A stretch of 64,000 nucleotides of DNA from contig NZ_AOLW01000010.1 in assembly GCF_000336615.1 (NCBI RefSeq), forward strand, positions 1 to 64,000. The letters run 5' to 3'. Source of the stretch: Haloarcula amylolytica JCM 13557. GTDB taxonomy: Archaea > Halobacteriota > Halobacteria > Halobacteriales > Haloarculaceae. Below, piece by piece: positions 7,745-15,241 of the stretch; position 1 is the stretch's first letter; each line of letters starts with the position of its first letter. Below the pieces are notes generated by a model. That model had not been told where the DNA came from. It did no database searches and worked only from the letters and a program-made list of their open reading frames with translations. The translations under genes and the position numbers were made by a program.

Positions 7745-9718
7745 ATGGGACAGACGCTTACGGAAAAAATTCTCGACGACCATCTCGTCGAAGGGGAGCT
7801 AACACCCGGAGAAGAGATCGGTATCGAGATCGATCAGGTGCTGACACAGGACACGACCGGGACGCTCGTCTGGCTGCAGTTCGAAGCGCTGGGCCTCGAA
7901 GAGGTCCAGACGGAACTGGCCGCCCAGTACTGTGACCACCAGACCTACCAGTTCGACTTCAAGAACACCGACGACCACCGCTTCCTCCGCTCTGCGGCAG
8001 GCACGTTCGGGGCCCATTTCTCGCGCCCCGGCAACGGTATCTGCCACAACGTCCACAAGGAGAACTTCGCCGCACCCGGCAAGACGATGCTCGGGTCCGA
8101 CTCCCATACGCCGACCCCCGGCGGTCTCGGCGAACTCGCCATCGGGTCCGGTGGCCTCGACGTCGCCGTCGCGATGGGTGGCGGCGCGTACTACATCGAG
8201 ATGCCGGAAGTCGTCAACGTCCGCCTCGAAGGCGAACTGCCCGAATGGGCCACCGCCAAGGACGTCATCTTGGAGCTGCTCCGTCGGCTGTCCGTCAAGG
8301 GCGGCGTCGGCAAGGTGCTCGAATACACCGGCCCGGGCGTCGAGACGCTGACCGTCCCCGAGCGGACTACCATCACCAACATGGGGACCGAACTCGGTGC
8401 CACCTCCTCGATCTTCCCGACGGACGACCAGACCAAGGACTACCTCGAACGCCTCGGCCGCGAGGACGTCTTCGAGGACATCGGCCCCGACGAGGACGCC
8501 GAGTACGCCGACGAGATCGTCGTCGACCTCTCGGACCTCGAACCGCTCATCGCCGAGCCGTCGATGCCCGACAACGTCGTCCCCGTCAGCGAAGTCGAGG
8601 GCGTCGACGTCGAGCAGGTCATGATCGGCTCCTGTACGAACGGCGCTTACGAGGACATCCTCCCGGCCGCGAAGATGCTGGAAGGGCGCAACATCGACAA
8701 GAAGACCGAGATGATCGTCGCCCCCGGCTCCAAGCAGGCCTCCGAGATGCTGGCCCGCGAGGGCTGGACCGCGGAGATGATGGCCGCTGGCGTCAACTTC
8801 TCCGAGGCGACGTGTGGTGCCTGTATCGGCATCGGCCACGTCCCGGCCTCCGACTCCGTTTCCCTGCGGACCTTCAACCGCAACTTCGAGGGTCGCTCCG
8901 GTATCGAGGACGACAACGTCTACCTCTGTTCGCCGGAAGTCGCCACCGCGGCGGCCATCAAAGGCGAAATCGTCGACCCGCGGGACCTCGCCGACGAACT
9001 CGGCGACCTCGACGCCCCCGGTCTGGAGATGCCCGACCAGTACATCGGCAACTCCGAGTCGGACCTCATCGCGCCCGACCAGGCCGTCGACGACGAACTC
9101 ATCAAGGGCCCGAACATCGGCGATGTGCCGCTGAAGGACCCGCTGGAGACCGAAGTCGGCGGTGAAGCCCTCCTGAAGATGGAGGACAACATCACGACGG
9201 ACCACATCATCCCGGCCACGCAGGACATCCTGATGTACCGGTCGAACGTCCCGAAGCTCTCCGAGTTCACGCTCTCGCGCGTCGACGACACGTTCGCGGA
9301 GCGCGCACTCGAAGCCGACGGCGGCGTGCTCGTCGCTGGCGAGAACTACGGTCAGGGCTCCTCGCGCGAACACGCGGCCCTGTGCCCGATGTATCTGGGT
9401 ATCGAGACCGTCCTCGCACAGAGCTTCGCCCGCATCCACAAGGCGAACCTGTTCAACTTCGGTATCGTCCCGCTCACCATCGACGAGGAGACCTACGAGA
9501 AGATCGAGGAAGGCGACGACATCGAGGTCGTCGACGACGCTGCCGAAGCCGTCCGCTCCGGCCAGGAAGAGTTCACCATCCGCGTGAACGACGACTGGGA
9601 AGCGACCGGCCAGCTCGACGCCTCCGAGCGCGAACGCGAGATCCTCGCCGCCGGTGGCAAGCTCTCGCACACGAAACAGCAGCACGACGAAGGCGGCGCT
9701 GCACCTGCAGACGACTAG
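7745..9718 (+). CDS. acn: aconitate hydratase (aconitase)
   Basis: A 657-aa cytoplasmic [4Fe-4S] enzyme of the TCA cycle that isomerises citrate to isocitrate. It is the compact archaeal form, shorter than the roughly 890-aa bacterial AcnA. Cluster ligands are Cys297 (IGSCTNG), Cys357 and Cys360 (TCGACIG). SDSHTPTPGGLG lies near 118-129, and the C-terminal swivel domain carries GENYGQGSSREHA near 534-546 with the substrate-binding serine/arginine. The ATG at 7745 is preferred because it follows a TATA box by about 30 nt. It is a single gene, followed by a striking row of hairpins. Confidence 0.95.
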   Translation: MGQTLTEKILDDHLVEGELTPGEEIGIEIDQVLTQDTTGTLVWLQFEALGLEEVQTELAAQYCDHQTYQFDFKNTDDHRFLRSAAGTFGAHFSRPGNGICHNVHKENFAAPGKTMLGSDSHTPTPGGLGELAIGSGGLDVAVAMGGGAYYIEMPEVVNVRLEGELPEWATAKDVILELLRRLSVKGGVGKVLEYTGPGVETLTVPERTTITNMGTELGATSSIFPTDDQTKDYLERLGREDVFEDIGPDEDAEYADEIVVDLSDLEPLIAEPSMPDNVVPVSEVEGVDVEQVMIGSCTNGAYEDILPAAKMLEGRNIDKKTEMIVAPGSKQASEMLAREGWTAEMMAAGVNFSEATCGACIGIGHVPASDSVSLRTFNRNFEGRSGIEDDNVYLCSPEVATAAAIKGEIVDPRDLADELGDLDAPGLEMPDQYIGNSESDLIAPDQAVDDELIKGPNIGDVPLKDPLETEVGGEALLKMEDNITTDHIIPATQDILMYRSNVPKLSEFTLSRVDDTFAERALEADGGVLVAGENYGQGSSREHAALCPMYLGIETVLAQSFARIHKANLFNFGIVPLTIDEETYEKIEEGDDIEVVDDAAEAVRSGQEEFTIRVNDDWEATGQLDASEREREILAAGGKLSHTKQQHDEGGAAPADD

Positions 9719-9943
9719 AGAGACTCCGAACGTAGTGAGGAGTCTCTTGCGGGTCGAACGGCGCGTCGCGCCGTGAGACACGCGAGGTTTCGCAGAAACC
9801 TCGTATTGGGAGCGGGACCGCAGGTCCCGCGAGCAGAGCGATTCCGAGCGTCGCGCGGTCGCCTTGCGACCGCGGTTTTTTTGTGAGCAGTGAAGCCGGA
9901 ATAGCGAAGACGCTCGGTTTGTGCGAACGGCGCTTCGCGCCGT
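9719..9943 (+). repeat. row of six perfect hairpins downstream of aconitase
   Basis: Immediately after the aconitase stop codon come six perfect inverted repeats: 9719-9747 (9-bp arms), 9758-9774, 9783-9803 (9-bp arms, loop GCA), 9812-9830 (8-bp arms, loop GCA), 9854-9874 (9-bp arms) and 9927-9943 (7-bp arms). The fifth is followed by seven T residues and looks like a terminator. The second and sixth share flanking sequence (GAACGGCGC...GCGCCGTGAGACA). Confidence 0.8.
9854..9882 (+). terminator. hairpin plus T-run terminator after aconitase
   Basis: CGCGGTCGC/GCGACCGCG arms with loop CTT, then G and seven Ts. It is the classic hairpin/T-tract layout, located 136 bases after the aconitase stop and after four other stem-loops. 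In archaea the T-tract itself can end transcription; the hairpin may stabilise the RNA end. Confidence 0.65.
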
Positions 9944-10363
9944 GAGACAGTGGGTTGCCCCTCGACCGTGATTTTTCCGGCAGTGAAACCAGGCTTAGTA
10001 CCACGGCTGTCTCAGGTCAACGGCGATATACGAAGTCTGCCTCGCGACAGTGCCAGACCCATCGTGCCCTTCTGTGACTGCTGTCGCTTCCCCGGCGTGT
10101 GCAGTCGGTTCTGACAGAACCTACATCTAGTACAACTCGGCAGCGATGGAAAAGTTCGGAAAGAGGGGTGGGGGTGGGGGTGGTGGCACCCAAAACGGGT
10201 GCAACTACACGTAGACTCGTCAGACTAAAGAACCTTCCGGCGTTCTAACTCTGTCTCGGCCCTATCGATGCATGAACTATCAGCACCTATCGACAAACAG
10301 TCAGATACCAGGGTATCTTCGGTCGGCGGTAACACATATGTAGGGCCACACCGAAGTACACAT
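9944..10363. other. intergenic region before rimI
   Basis: No gene is seen. A G-rich tract (GGGGTGGGGGTGGGGGTGG, about 10166-10184) stands out, and the rimI promoter lies at the right end with AACACATATG near 10331-10340. The rest is unremarkable. Confidence 0.5.
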
Positions 10364-10861
10364 GTGACAACGGTCGCTCCTGACGGGCCGGAGACGCCGG
10401 ATACGCCAGCGGTTCGGCGCGCCGTCCGCGCGGATCTCATCGAGATCCACCGCATCGAACAGGCGTCGTTTCCACAGCCGTGGCCGTTTTCGGCGCTGGA
10501 GAGCTACCTCGACGAAGCGGGATTTCTCGTCGCCGAGACCGGCAACGACGACGGCGACCCGCCTGCTGTCGCGGGCTACGTCATCGCGGATACAGTGCCG
10601 AACCACGGGACCCCGCTGGGCCACATCAAGGATCTCGCCGTTCGGCCGGCGTACCGTCGGCAGGGGGTTGCGAGCGCGCTGTTGCGGCGCGCGATGGAGG
10701 TCATCGGCGAGACGGGTGCCGGGTCGATAAAACTGGAAGTCCGAGCCGACAACGAGGGAGCGCGACGGCTCTACCGGCGCTTCGGGTTCGAACACCGGAA
10801 GACTATCCCGAATTACTACAGCAACGGCGAGGACGCGCTCGTGATGGTCCGGCTGCTGTAA
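10364..10861 (+). CDS. rimI: ribosomal-protein-alanine N-acetyltransferase RimI-like (GNAT)
   Basis: A 165-aa GNAT acetyltransferase, in archaea associated with N-terminal protein acetylation. The GTG at 10364 starts a protein of normal family length; it follows a TATA-like ACATATG by about 27 nt. Family features are the RAVRADLIEIHRIEQASFPQPWP start, the acetyl-CoA loop motif around RRQGVASALLRRAME (Q/RxxGxG/A), the EVRADNEGARRLYRRFGF motif and the final NYYSNGEDALVM. The next gene begins about 96 nt downstream on the same strand. Confidence 0.9.
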   Translation: MTTVAPDGPETPDTPAVRRAVRADLIEIHRIEQASFPQPWPFSALESYLDEAGFLVAETGNDDGDPPAVAGYVIADTVPNHGTPLGHIKDLAVRPAYRRQGVASALLRRAMEVIGETGAGSIKLEVRADNEGARRLYRRFGFEHRKTIPNYYSNGEDALVMVRLL

Positions 10862-10957
10862 GTGTGGTCTCTGGCCGTAGCAGCTACATCCCCGGGCCGC
10901 GCATCTCTCCGAGATCCCGACCGCATATACGGCTCCGTGTCCTCGGTTCGTACACCG

Positions 10958-11440
10958 ATGGGATACGCCTGTCCAGTGTGTGACGACCCGCAAGCCGACG
11001 ACGTGCATCTGGCGAACCACCTCGCGTTCACGGCGATGACCGGCGGCGACGACCACGAGGCGTGGCTCGACGAGCGCGTCCCCGACTGGGGCCAACTCGG
11101 CGAGGACGAACTGTCCACCGAGGTCGTCGAGTACGCCGAAGAGACGGAGTTCCCGCAGGTGTTCGAGGACACCGTCGACCGTAGCGGCGACGGGCACAGT
11201 CACGACCACGAGCACGGCACAGGCCACGACCACGACGACCTCCCGCGGGGCGCGGACCAACACCGGGGGTCAAACGCGCTCAGCGACCACGACAGCGAGG
11301 TGCTGGCCGAGGCCCGGGACCTGACGCGGGAGATGTTGCGCGACAGCGACGACGAAACCGACGCGGACGCCGCTGACAGCGACGCGTCGGCGTTCGACGC
11401 TGACGACGACGCCGGCGAGTCCGGAGACGAAACCGAATAG
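10958..11440 (+). CDS. DUF5810-like zinc-finger, His-rich protein
   Basis: A 160-aa haloarchaea-specific protein. The first 20 residues hold CPVC and a downstream His pair (DVHLANHLAF), resembling a treble-clef or C2H2 finger. The middle (about 81-98) is a His/Asp/Gly stretch (GHSHDHEHGTGHDHDD) typical of metal storage or metal-chaperone tails, and the C-terminal 40 residues are almost all Asp, Glu, Ser and Ala. I assign it to the DUF5810 type from its CPVCDDPQADDxHLANHLA start and its DUF5809-like neighbour; function is unknown. ATG at 10958 is chosen because the finger begins there. Confidence 0.75.
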   Translation: MGYACPVCDDPQADDVHLANHLAFTAMTGGDDHEAWLDERVPDWGQLGEDELSTEVVEYAEETEFPQVFEDTVDRSGDGHSHDHEHGTGHDHDDLPRGADQHRGSNALSDHDSEVLAEARDLTREMLRDSDDETDADAADSDASAFDADDDAGESGDETE

Positions 11441-11463
11441 TCCCGCCGGCGGCAAGGGGACGT

Positions 11464-11877
11464 ATGGACACTGAGGGGCAGTTCGCGCCGGCATCGGCAG
11501 CCGAGGCCCGCGAGCGCTACGACGCGTTCGGGCCGACGGCGCAGGTCGTCGTCAAGGAAGTCGCGAAGGCGATGGGTCTCGACGCGGAGACCTACGAGGA
11601 GCGGGTCACCAGCGAGGTGGTCGAAACCGCCCGCGACGTGTTGTTCGCGGAATCGCTCGCGGTCCAGGTCGGGTCGATGGCGGAGTTCGAGGAGTGGCGC
11701 GAAGACACCGACTGCGAGGTGACACTGGTCGGCGCGGAGAACGTCGACAACGTCGTCTGGCACGCCGCGCCCTTCGCAGAGCAAGCCGTCGCGGCGACGT
11801 TTCAGGACGAACGCCGGGCCGCCGTCGGGACGCTCCGTCGCCAGGCCTTCGGTCGCATCTACCGCGAGGTCGTCTGA
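11464..11877 (+). CDS. DUF5809-like haloarchaeal protein
   Basis: A 137-aa soluble protein of unknown function, matching the DUF5809 type by its start (DTEGQFAPxSxxEARxRY), the central EVAKAMG and VVETARDVLFAESL segments, and the VGAENVDNVVWHAAPFAEQAVAATF core. It lies 23 nt after the DUF5810-like gene and overlaps the next gene by one base (TGATG), so the cluster is probably cotranscribed. The conserved His in VVWHAAPF and the Arg-rich tail could be functional, but no enzymatic motif is recognised. Confidence 0.78.
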   Translation: MDTEGQFAPASAAEARERYDAFGPTAQVVVKEVAKAMGLDAETYEERVTSEVVETARDVLFAESLAVQVGSMAEFEEWREDTDCEVTLVGAENVDNVVWHAAPFAEQAVAATFQDERRAAVGTLRRQAFGRIYREVV

Positions 11878-12290
11878 TGCGCCCGGTCACACGGAACACC
11901 CTGCTCGGCATCATCGCCGTCGTCATCCTGTTGCTGGCGCTGGGTGCGCTGCCGGGCCTCCTCAAGAGCGGGGACCCCTACTACACTGTCGCCACGCCCA
12001 CCGACGGCGAGTATAGCGTCGACAACGGCACGGCGATCAACTGGAGCACCCAGTCCGAGCGACGCTTCCCGTACACGAGCGCGGCGCTGGCTGACGCATC
12101 CCCGTCGGCGACCGGGCAGTCAGAGCCGTACTGGCGCGGACCGCTGGGATTCAAGGGCGCGTTCACCCACTCGCCCTTCGACGAACGCGACGCGCTCCGC
12201 CAGCAGTACGACGGGGCCGTGACCGACGACGGCGTCGTCGTCAGGCACAACGGCACGTTTTACCACGTCGCGGTCCGACAGGACGTATGA
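11877..12290 (+). CDS. single-pass membrane protein, hypothetical
   Basis: A 137-aa protein with one N-terminal hydrophobic segment (about residues 8-29) after a short basic start, giving an N-in membrane anchor with a roughly 105-residue extracellular domain. That domain is rich in Tyr, Trp and Asn-x-Thr/Ser sites (NGTA, NWST, NGTF), compatible with haloarchaeal N-glycosylation. The ATG overlaps the preceding stop, and the next gene starts in an ATGA overlap with this one's stop, so translation is coupled on both sides. No family is recognised. Confidence 0.75.
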   Translation: MRPVTRNTLLGIIAVVILLLALGALPGLLKSGDPYYTVATPTDGEYSVDNGTAINWSTQSERRFPYTSAALADASPSATGQSEPYWRGPLGFKGAFTHSPFDERDALRQQYDGAVTDDGVVVRHNGTFYHVAVRQDV

Positions 12291-12829
12291 CCCGCGAACC
12301 GGCCCACGAGTGGCCAATCGTCGAGAGCGAACGCGAGTACGAGACCGGCTGGTACACCGGCGGCTACGACCGGGTTCGCCAGCCCGACGGCTCCGAGAAG
12401 GACTACTACTGGGCTGAACTGCCCGATGCAGCGGTCGTGGTCGCCACGACCGGCGACGAACTCGTCATGGTCGACCAGTACCGCCCGACCATCCGCGAGC
12501 AGTGTCTCGAACTCCCGGCCGGAATCGTCGAGGACGACGAGTCCTACACGGCCGCCGGCGCGCGCGAACTCCGCGAGGAGACCGGCTTCGAGGCCGCCGG
12601 CGTTTCACTTATCGAGGAGTTCTCGTGTTCGACCGGCGTGCTCCGCCATCGCCGAGGCATCGTCTTCGCCGAGGGGCTCGAACCCGTCGACCGGGAACTC
12701 GACGACAACGAGTTCCTCTCGGTGACGACGGTACCCATCGACGAGGCGCTGCAGGTCGCCCGGCGCGAACCGGCCAACGACGCAACCATCGAAGGTATCC
12801 TGCTGGCACAGGCTGACGGTTTGCTGTAG
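12287..12829 (+). CDS. NUDIX hydrolase (ADP-ribose pyrophosphatase-like)
   Basis: A 180-aa enzyme that should cleave a nucleoside diphosphate linked to another moiety. The full Nudix box GX5EX7REUXEEXGU is present at residues 79-101 (G79...E85...REL-REETG). The overall pattern, with a 40-residue N-terminal strand domain, VVATTGDELVMVDQYRPTIREQCLELPAG before the box, and EEFSCSTGVLRH after it, resembles ADP-sugar pyrophosphatases. It overlaps the upstream membrane-protein gene by 4 nt (ATGA). The true substrate is unknown. Confidence 0.92.
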   Translation: MTREPAHEWPIVESEREYETGWYTGGYDRVRQPDGSEKDYYWAELPDAAVVVATTGDELVMVDQYRPTIREQCLELPAGIVEDDESYTAAGARELREETGFEAAGVSLIEEFSCSTGVLRHRRGIVFAEGLEPVDRELDDNEFLSVTTVPIDEALQVARREPANDATIEGILLAQADGLL

Positions 12830-12867
12830 CCGGTGAAGGTTTAGGTATCGCCCGCTAGCGGCTGGAT

Positions 12868-13254
12868 ATGGACGGCGAAATCGACGCCGACGAGCTGCGG
12901 TCAAAACTCGAAGACGGGACGGTCCGAGTGGTCGATATCCGGTCCCCGGGTGCGTTCGAACGAGGTCACATCCCGGAGAGCGAGAATATCCCGTTCCCGT
13001 CGCTCGTCGATGAGGTCGAACGGTTCGAAGGCGACGACGAGGTCGTGACAGTGTGTCCGAAAGGAAAGTCAAGCGTGCAGGCCGCCCGGCTCATCGCGTC
13101 GTACGAAGGCTTTGATGGCGACGTGGTAAGCTTCGAACCCGGGCTGAACGGCTGGGACGGACCGCTGGAGCGCGAGAACGCTGGCGGAGAGACGATGTCG
13201 GACAGTGCGACTGCCGACGGAGACACCGACGAAGGCCCTGCTGCACCGTTTTAG
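12868..13254 (+). CDS. rhodanese-like domain protein
   Basis: A 128-aa single-domain rhodanese. Active-site Cys63 lies in the loop CPKGKSS, preceded by VVDIRSPGAFERGHIPESENIP-type CH2A motif (about 21-42). The final 35 residues after the fold (ENAGGETMSDSATADGD...) are a disordered acidic tail. Sulfur transfer from a persulfide is the likely chemistry; donor and acceptor are unknown. It lies 38 nt after the NUDIX gene and could be in the same transcript. Confidence 0.88.
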   Translation: MDGEIDADELRSKLEDGTVRVVDIRSPGAFERGHIPESENIPFPSLVDEVERFEGDDEVVTVCPKGKSSVQAARLIASYEGFDGDVVSFEPGLNGWDGPLERENAGGETMSDSATADGDTDEGPAAPF

Positions 13255-13305
13255 CCGCTGTTTGGAGTCGAAATGGTGGCTCAGGAAAAGTCCATCGTCA
13301 CAAGG

Positions 13306-13341
13306 GGCTCAGCGGGGGTAACATTTCGTCATCGCCACCGT
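13306..13341. repeat. left copy of 36-bp direct repeat flanking the Fic gene
   Basis: Starts GGCTCAGCGGGGGTAACAT and ends TCATCGCCACCGT. The copy at 14950-14985 differs at only one position (T/C at the 20th base). On the minus strand both encode GGDDEMLPPLS before a stop codon, and the single difference is synonymous (GAA/GAG), so they look like duplicated 3' ends of an old gene. Confidence 0.85.
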
Positions 13342-13626
13342 TGTTCCGTAGCAGGCCGGGGCTGAAAAGCAGTCCGTTCCTGGTGTGGTATCGATTGCGT
13401 GATTTATTTCTCGTTGCATAGCCTTGGATACTGTCCGAGCTAACGAAACAGGCCCCGACTGGCGTCGGCGTGGGGACCGACGTGTTCCCTCGGACAAGAC
13501 TGAACTGATACCATCGATATCGGCTTGGACTGCAATAGTCGTGATTTAGCACCACACAATCCAAATTTTCAGGTGGATATTGTCATACGCTCTCTCAAGC
13601 ACAATTGCAATTCTAATAATACACAG

Positions 13627-13640
13627 AAATTTTTAATCAA
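13627..13640 (+). promoter_or_regulatory. TATA box of Fic gene
   Basis: AAATTTTTAATC centred about 27 nt before the ATG at 13661. This spacing gives transcription starting at or next to the start codon, the usual haloarchaeal leaderless layout, and supports the start choice. Confidence 0.6.
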
Positions 13641-13660
13641 ATGGGGTTCAAGCATGTGCA

Positions 13661-14926
13661 ATGAGAGACGGATACGATCTCCCTTCAACTGCACCCGGGC
13701 AGTACATGCCACTCCGGACCGATGAACATCTCTCGAAGGCGTACTTCCCGGATAAACTGCCTCCGACACTGGAACTCTCGGATGCCGTTGTTGCGGAAGT
13801 CTCGAGAGCGATGTGGTCCCTCGGCAGACTAGAGGGACTCGGCAGTGAGATCGACAATCCCGGCGCTGTGTTCAGTTCGTTTGTCTACAAGGAGGCTGAG
13901 CAGTCGTCCCAGGTCGAAGGGACAGCCGTGACTGTGTCTGATCTCTACCGATACGATGTCGACGAACTCCAGATTAGAGAGACAGTCGAGAGTGCCCACG
14001 AAGCCGATGTCAGAGAGGCTCGAAACTACATCACCGCTCTCGACGATGCTATTTCGTTTCTCCAGACCGCGGGTATTGAACGACAGAGCATCACGACAGA
14101 ACTCATCAAGTCGCTCCACGAGCAGTTACTGATCAAGGGAAGATCAGATGGCGACGAACCATTGCCTGGCGAGTTTCGACCGGGATATACTGCAATAGAA
14201 GAGGAAGGGCCGCACGGAATCGGGACGCAGATTCGGTTCGTTCCGCCGAAGCCAGATATGGTTCCGGGGCTGATGGACGATTTAGAGCGTTTCGTTCAGC
14301 AGGGCTCTGATTGGCCCGATCTAATCGATGTCGCAATCGCTCATTATCAGTTTGAAACGATCCATCCGTTCAAAGACGGTAACGGACGGGTGGGACGACT
14401 GCTCGTGGTCCTCATGCTCATCTCGAGTGGATTACTCCACTACCCAATGCTCTCTCTCAGTTCGTATATCGAACGACACCGCACCGAATATGCCGATCGG
14501 TTGCTCGCTGTGAGTGAAGAGGGCGCCTGGGACGAATGGCTCCAGTTCTTTCTCCGAGGCATCCGAGAGCAGGCAGAAGAGGCGTTCCTCCGAGCAAGGC
14601 TGCTCGTCGACAAGCGAAAAGAGTACGAGTCTCGATACTCGGACGCAGCAAAATCTGTCCATCACCTCTCACTCGCACTGTTCGAAGATCCGTATTTTAC
14701 CGTCCGCGAAGCCAGTGAGCGGATTGGTGTCGTGTATCAGACTGCGAACAATGCTGTCGAAACACTCGAATCAGATGGCGTCGTGGAGGAGATAACCGGA
14801 AACAATCAAAACCGCGTCTTCAGAGCCGCCGACATCATGGATATCGTTGAACGGCCTGTGAACCAACTACCCGAATCCGACGAACTTGTCGATGTCGAGC
14901 AGGGGTGGAAGCTACCCGAGCGATAA
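13661..14926 (+). CDS. Fic family AMP-transferase with C-terminal winged helix
   Basis: A 421-aa Fic-domain enzyme predicted to AMPylate a target protein. The catalytic loop HPFKDGNGRVGR is complete at 235-246. An N-terminal Fic_N-type domain (about 35-115) contains SSQVEG at 82-87, fitting the inhibitory [S/T]xxxE[G/N] helix of class II Fic proteins, so the enzyme should be self-inhibited. The C terminus (about 325-395) looks like a winged helix (FTVREASERIGVVYQTANNAVETLE). Codon usage is clearly A/T-richer than the neighbours (AAA, ATA, GAT), and direct repeats flank it, both signs of transfer. No separate antitoxin gene is adjacent. Confidence 0.93.
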   Translation: MRDGYDLPSTAPGQYMPLRTDEHLSKAYFPDKLPPTLELSDAVVAEVSRAMWSLGRLEGLGSEIDNPGAVFSSFVYKEAEQSSQVEGTAVTVSDLYRYDVDELQIRETVESAHEADVREARNYITALDDAISFLQTAGIERQSITTELIKSLHEQLLIKGRSDGDEPLPGEFRPGYTAIEEEGPHGIGTQIRFVPPKPDMVPGLMDDLERFVQQGSDWPDLIDVAIAHYQFETIHPFKDGNGRVGRLLVVLMLISSGLLHYPMLSLSSYIERHRTEYADRLLAVSEEGAWDEWLQFFLRGIREQAEEAFLRARLLVDKRKEYESRYSDAAKSVHHLSLALFEDPYFTVREASERIGVVYQTANNAVETLESDGVVEEITGNNQNRVFRAADIMDIVERPVNQLPESDELVDVEQGWKLPER

Positions 14927-15241
14927 GCGCATATATTACTAGAAACCGAGGCTCAGCGGGGGTAACATCTCGTCATCGCCACCGTCGAGCCGTACCTGCC
15001 CGTGTGGCAAAAGTGCATCCGCTGACGACGATGCGAACGGACAATCTGACAGCATGGCTGCCCGGTATGATCTCCCCGCGTCCTGCTATTCCCGAAACCG
15101 CTGGAACAAGAGTAGTCGCGCGGCCTGCCGAACTTGTCCCGAACCACCCGTTGGCTGCTCGGCGATAGCGGTACTGTCGACTATATAGCGAACATATAAA
15201 ATACCTATACGACGACAGCTGACGGTTCGGTCGAGTACTCC
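14927..15241. other. 315-bp intergenic region right of Fic gene
   Basis: Contains the right 36-bp repeat, a minus-strand remnant frame that ends in it and is interrupted by a stop about 45 codons upstream, and then an A/T-rich promoter zone (CTATATAGCGAACATATAAAATACC, split across 15180-15205) for the gene at 15242. No intact gene. Confidence 0.55.
14950..14985. repeat. right copy of 36-bp direct repeat flanking the Fic gene
   Basis: 35 of 36 bases match the copy at 13306-13341; weaker similarity continues to the right (CCGTA, CCG, AAAG and CCG at matching positions). On the minus strand the frame reads through GGQVRLDGGDDEMLPPLSLGF-like residues to a stop. Confidence 0.85.

Larger units (their letters stand above)
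13255..13660. other. 406-bp intergenic region left of Fic gene
   Basis: Contains the left 36-bp repeat and, to its right, A/T-richer sequence. A minus-strand open frame (13298-13564) ends in the repeat but its body has no recognisable protein character, so I read it as a decayed gene end. The right end is the Fic promoter. Confidence 0.55.

Noticed and set aside
7799-9781. A 660-codon open frame on the minus strand opposite aconitase
   Set aside because: It is antisense to a clear aconitase gene, with composition typical of a complementary shadow in G+C-rich DNA (Val, Asp, Arg, Gly repeats) and no protein motif.
9944-10363. tRNA or snRNA gene in the gap before rimI
   Set aside because: No cloverleaf, GTTC loop or C/D motifs could be found; the notable G-rich tract has no pairing partner.
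11877-12290. Longer frame starting at 11694
   Set aside because: It overlaps the DUF5809-like gene by 180 nt and adds an Arg-rich stretch; the ATG in TGATG overlap at 11877 precedes the membrane helix directly.
13298-13564. An 88-codon minus-strand frame left of the Fic gene
   Set aside because: Only its last 20 residues look coding (shared with the right repeat); the rest is not protein-like and no promoter is evident. Treated as a gene remnant.
13661-14926. Fic gene as part of a toxin-antitoxin operon with a separate antitoxin
   Set aside because: No small gene is adjacent, and the inhibitory motif is inside the protein itself (class II).
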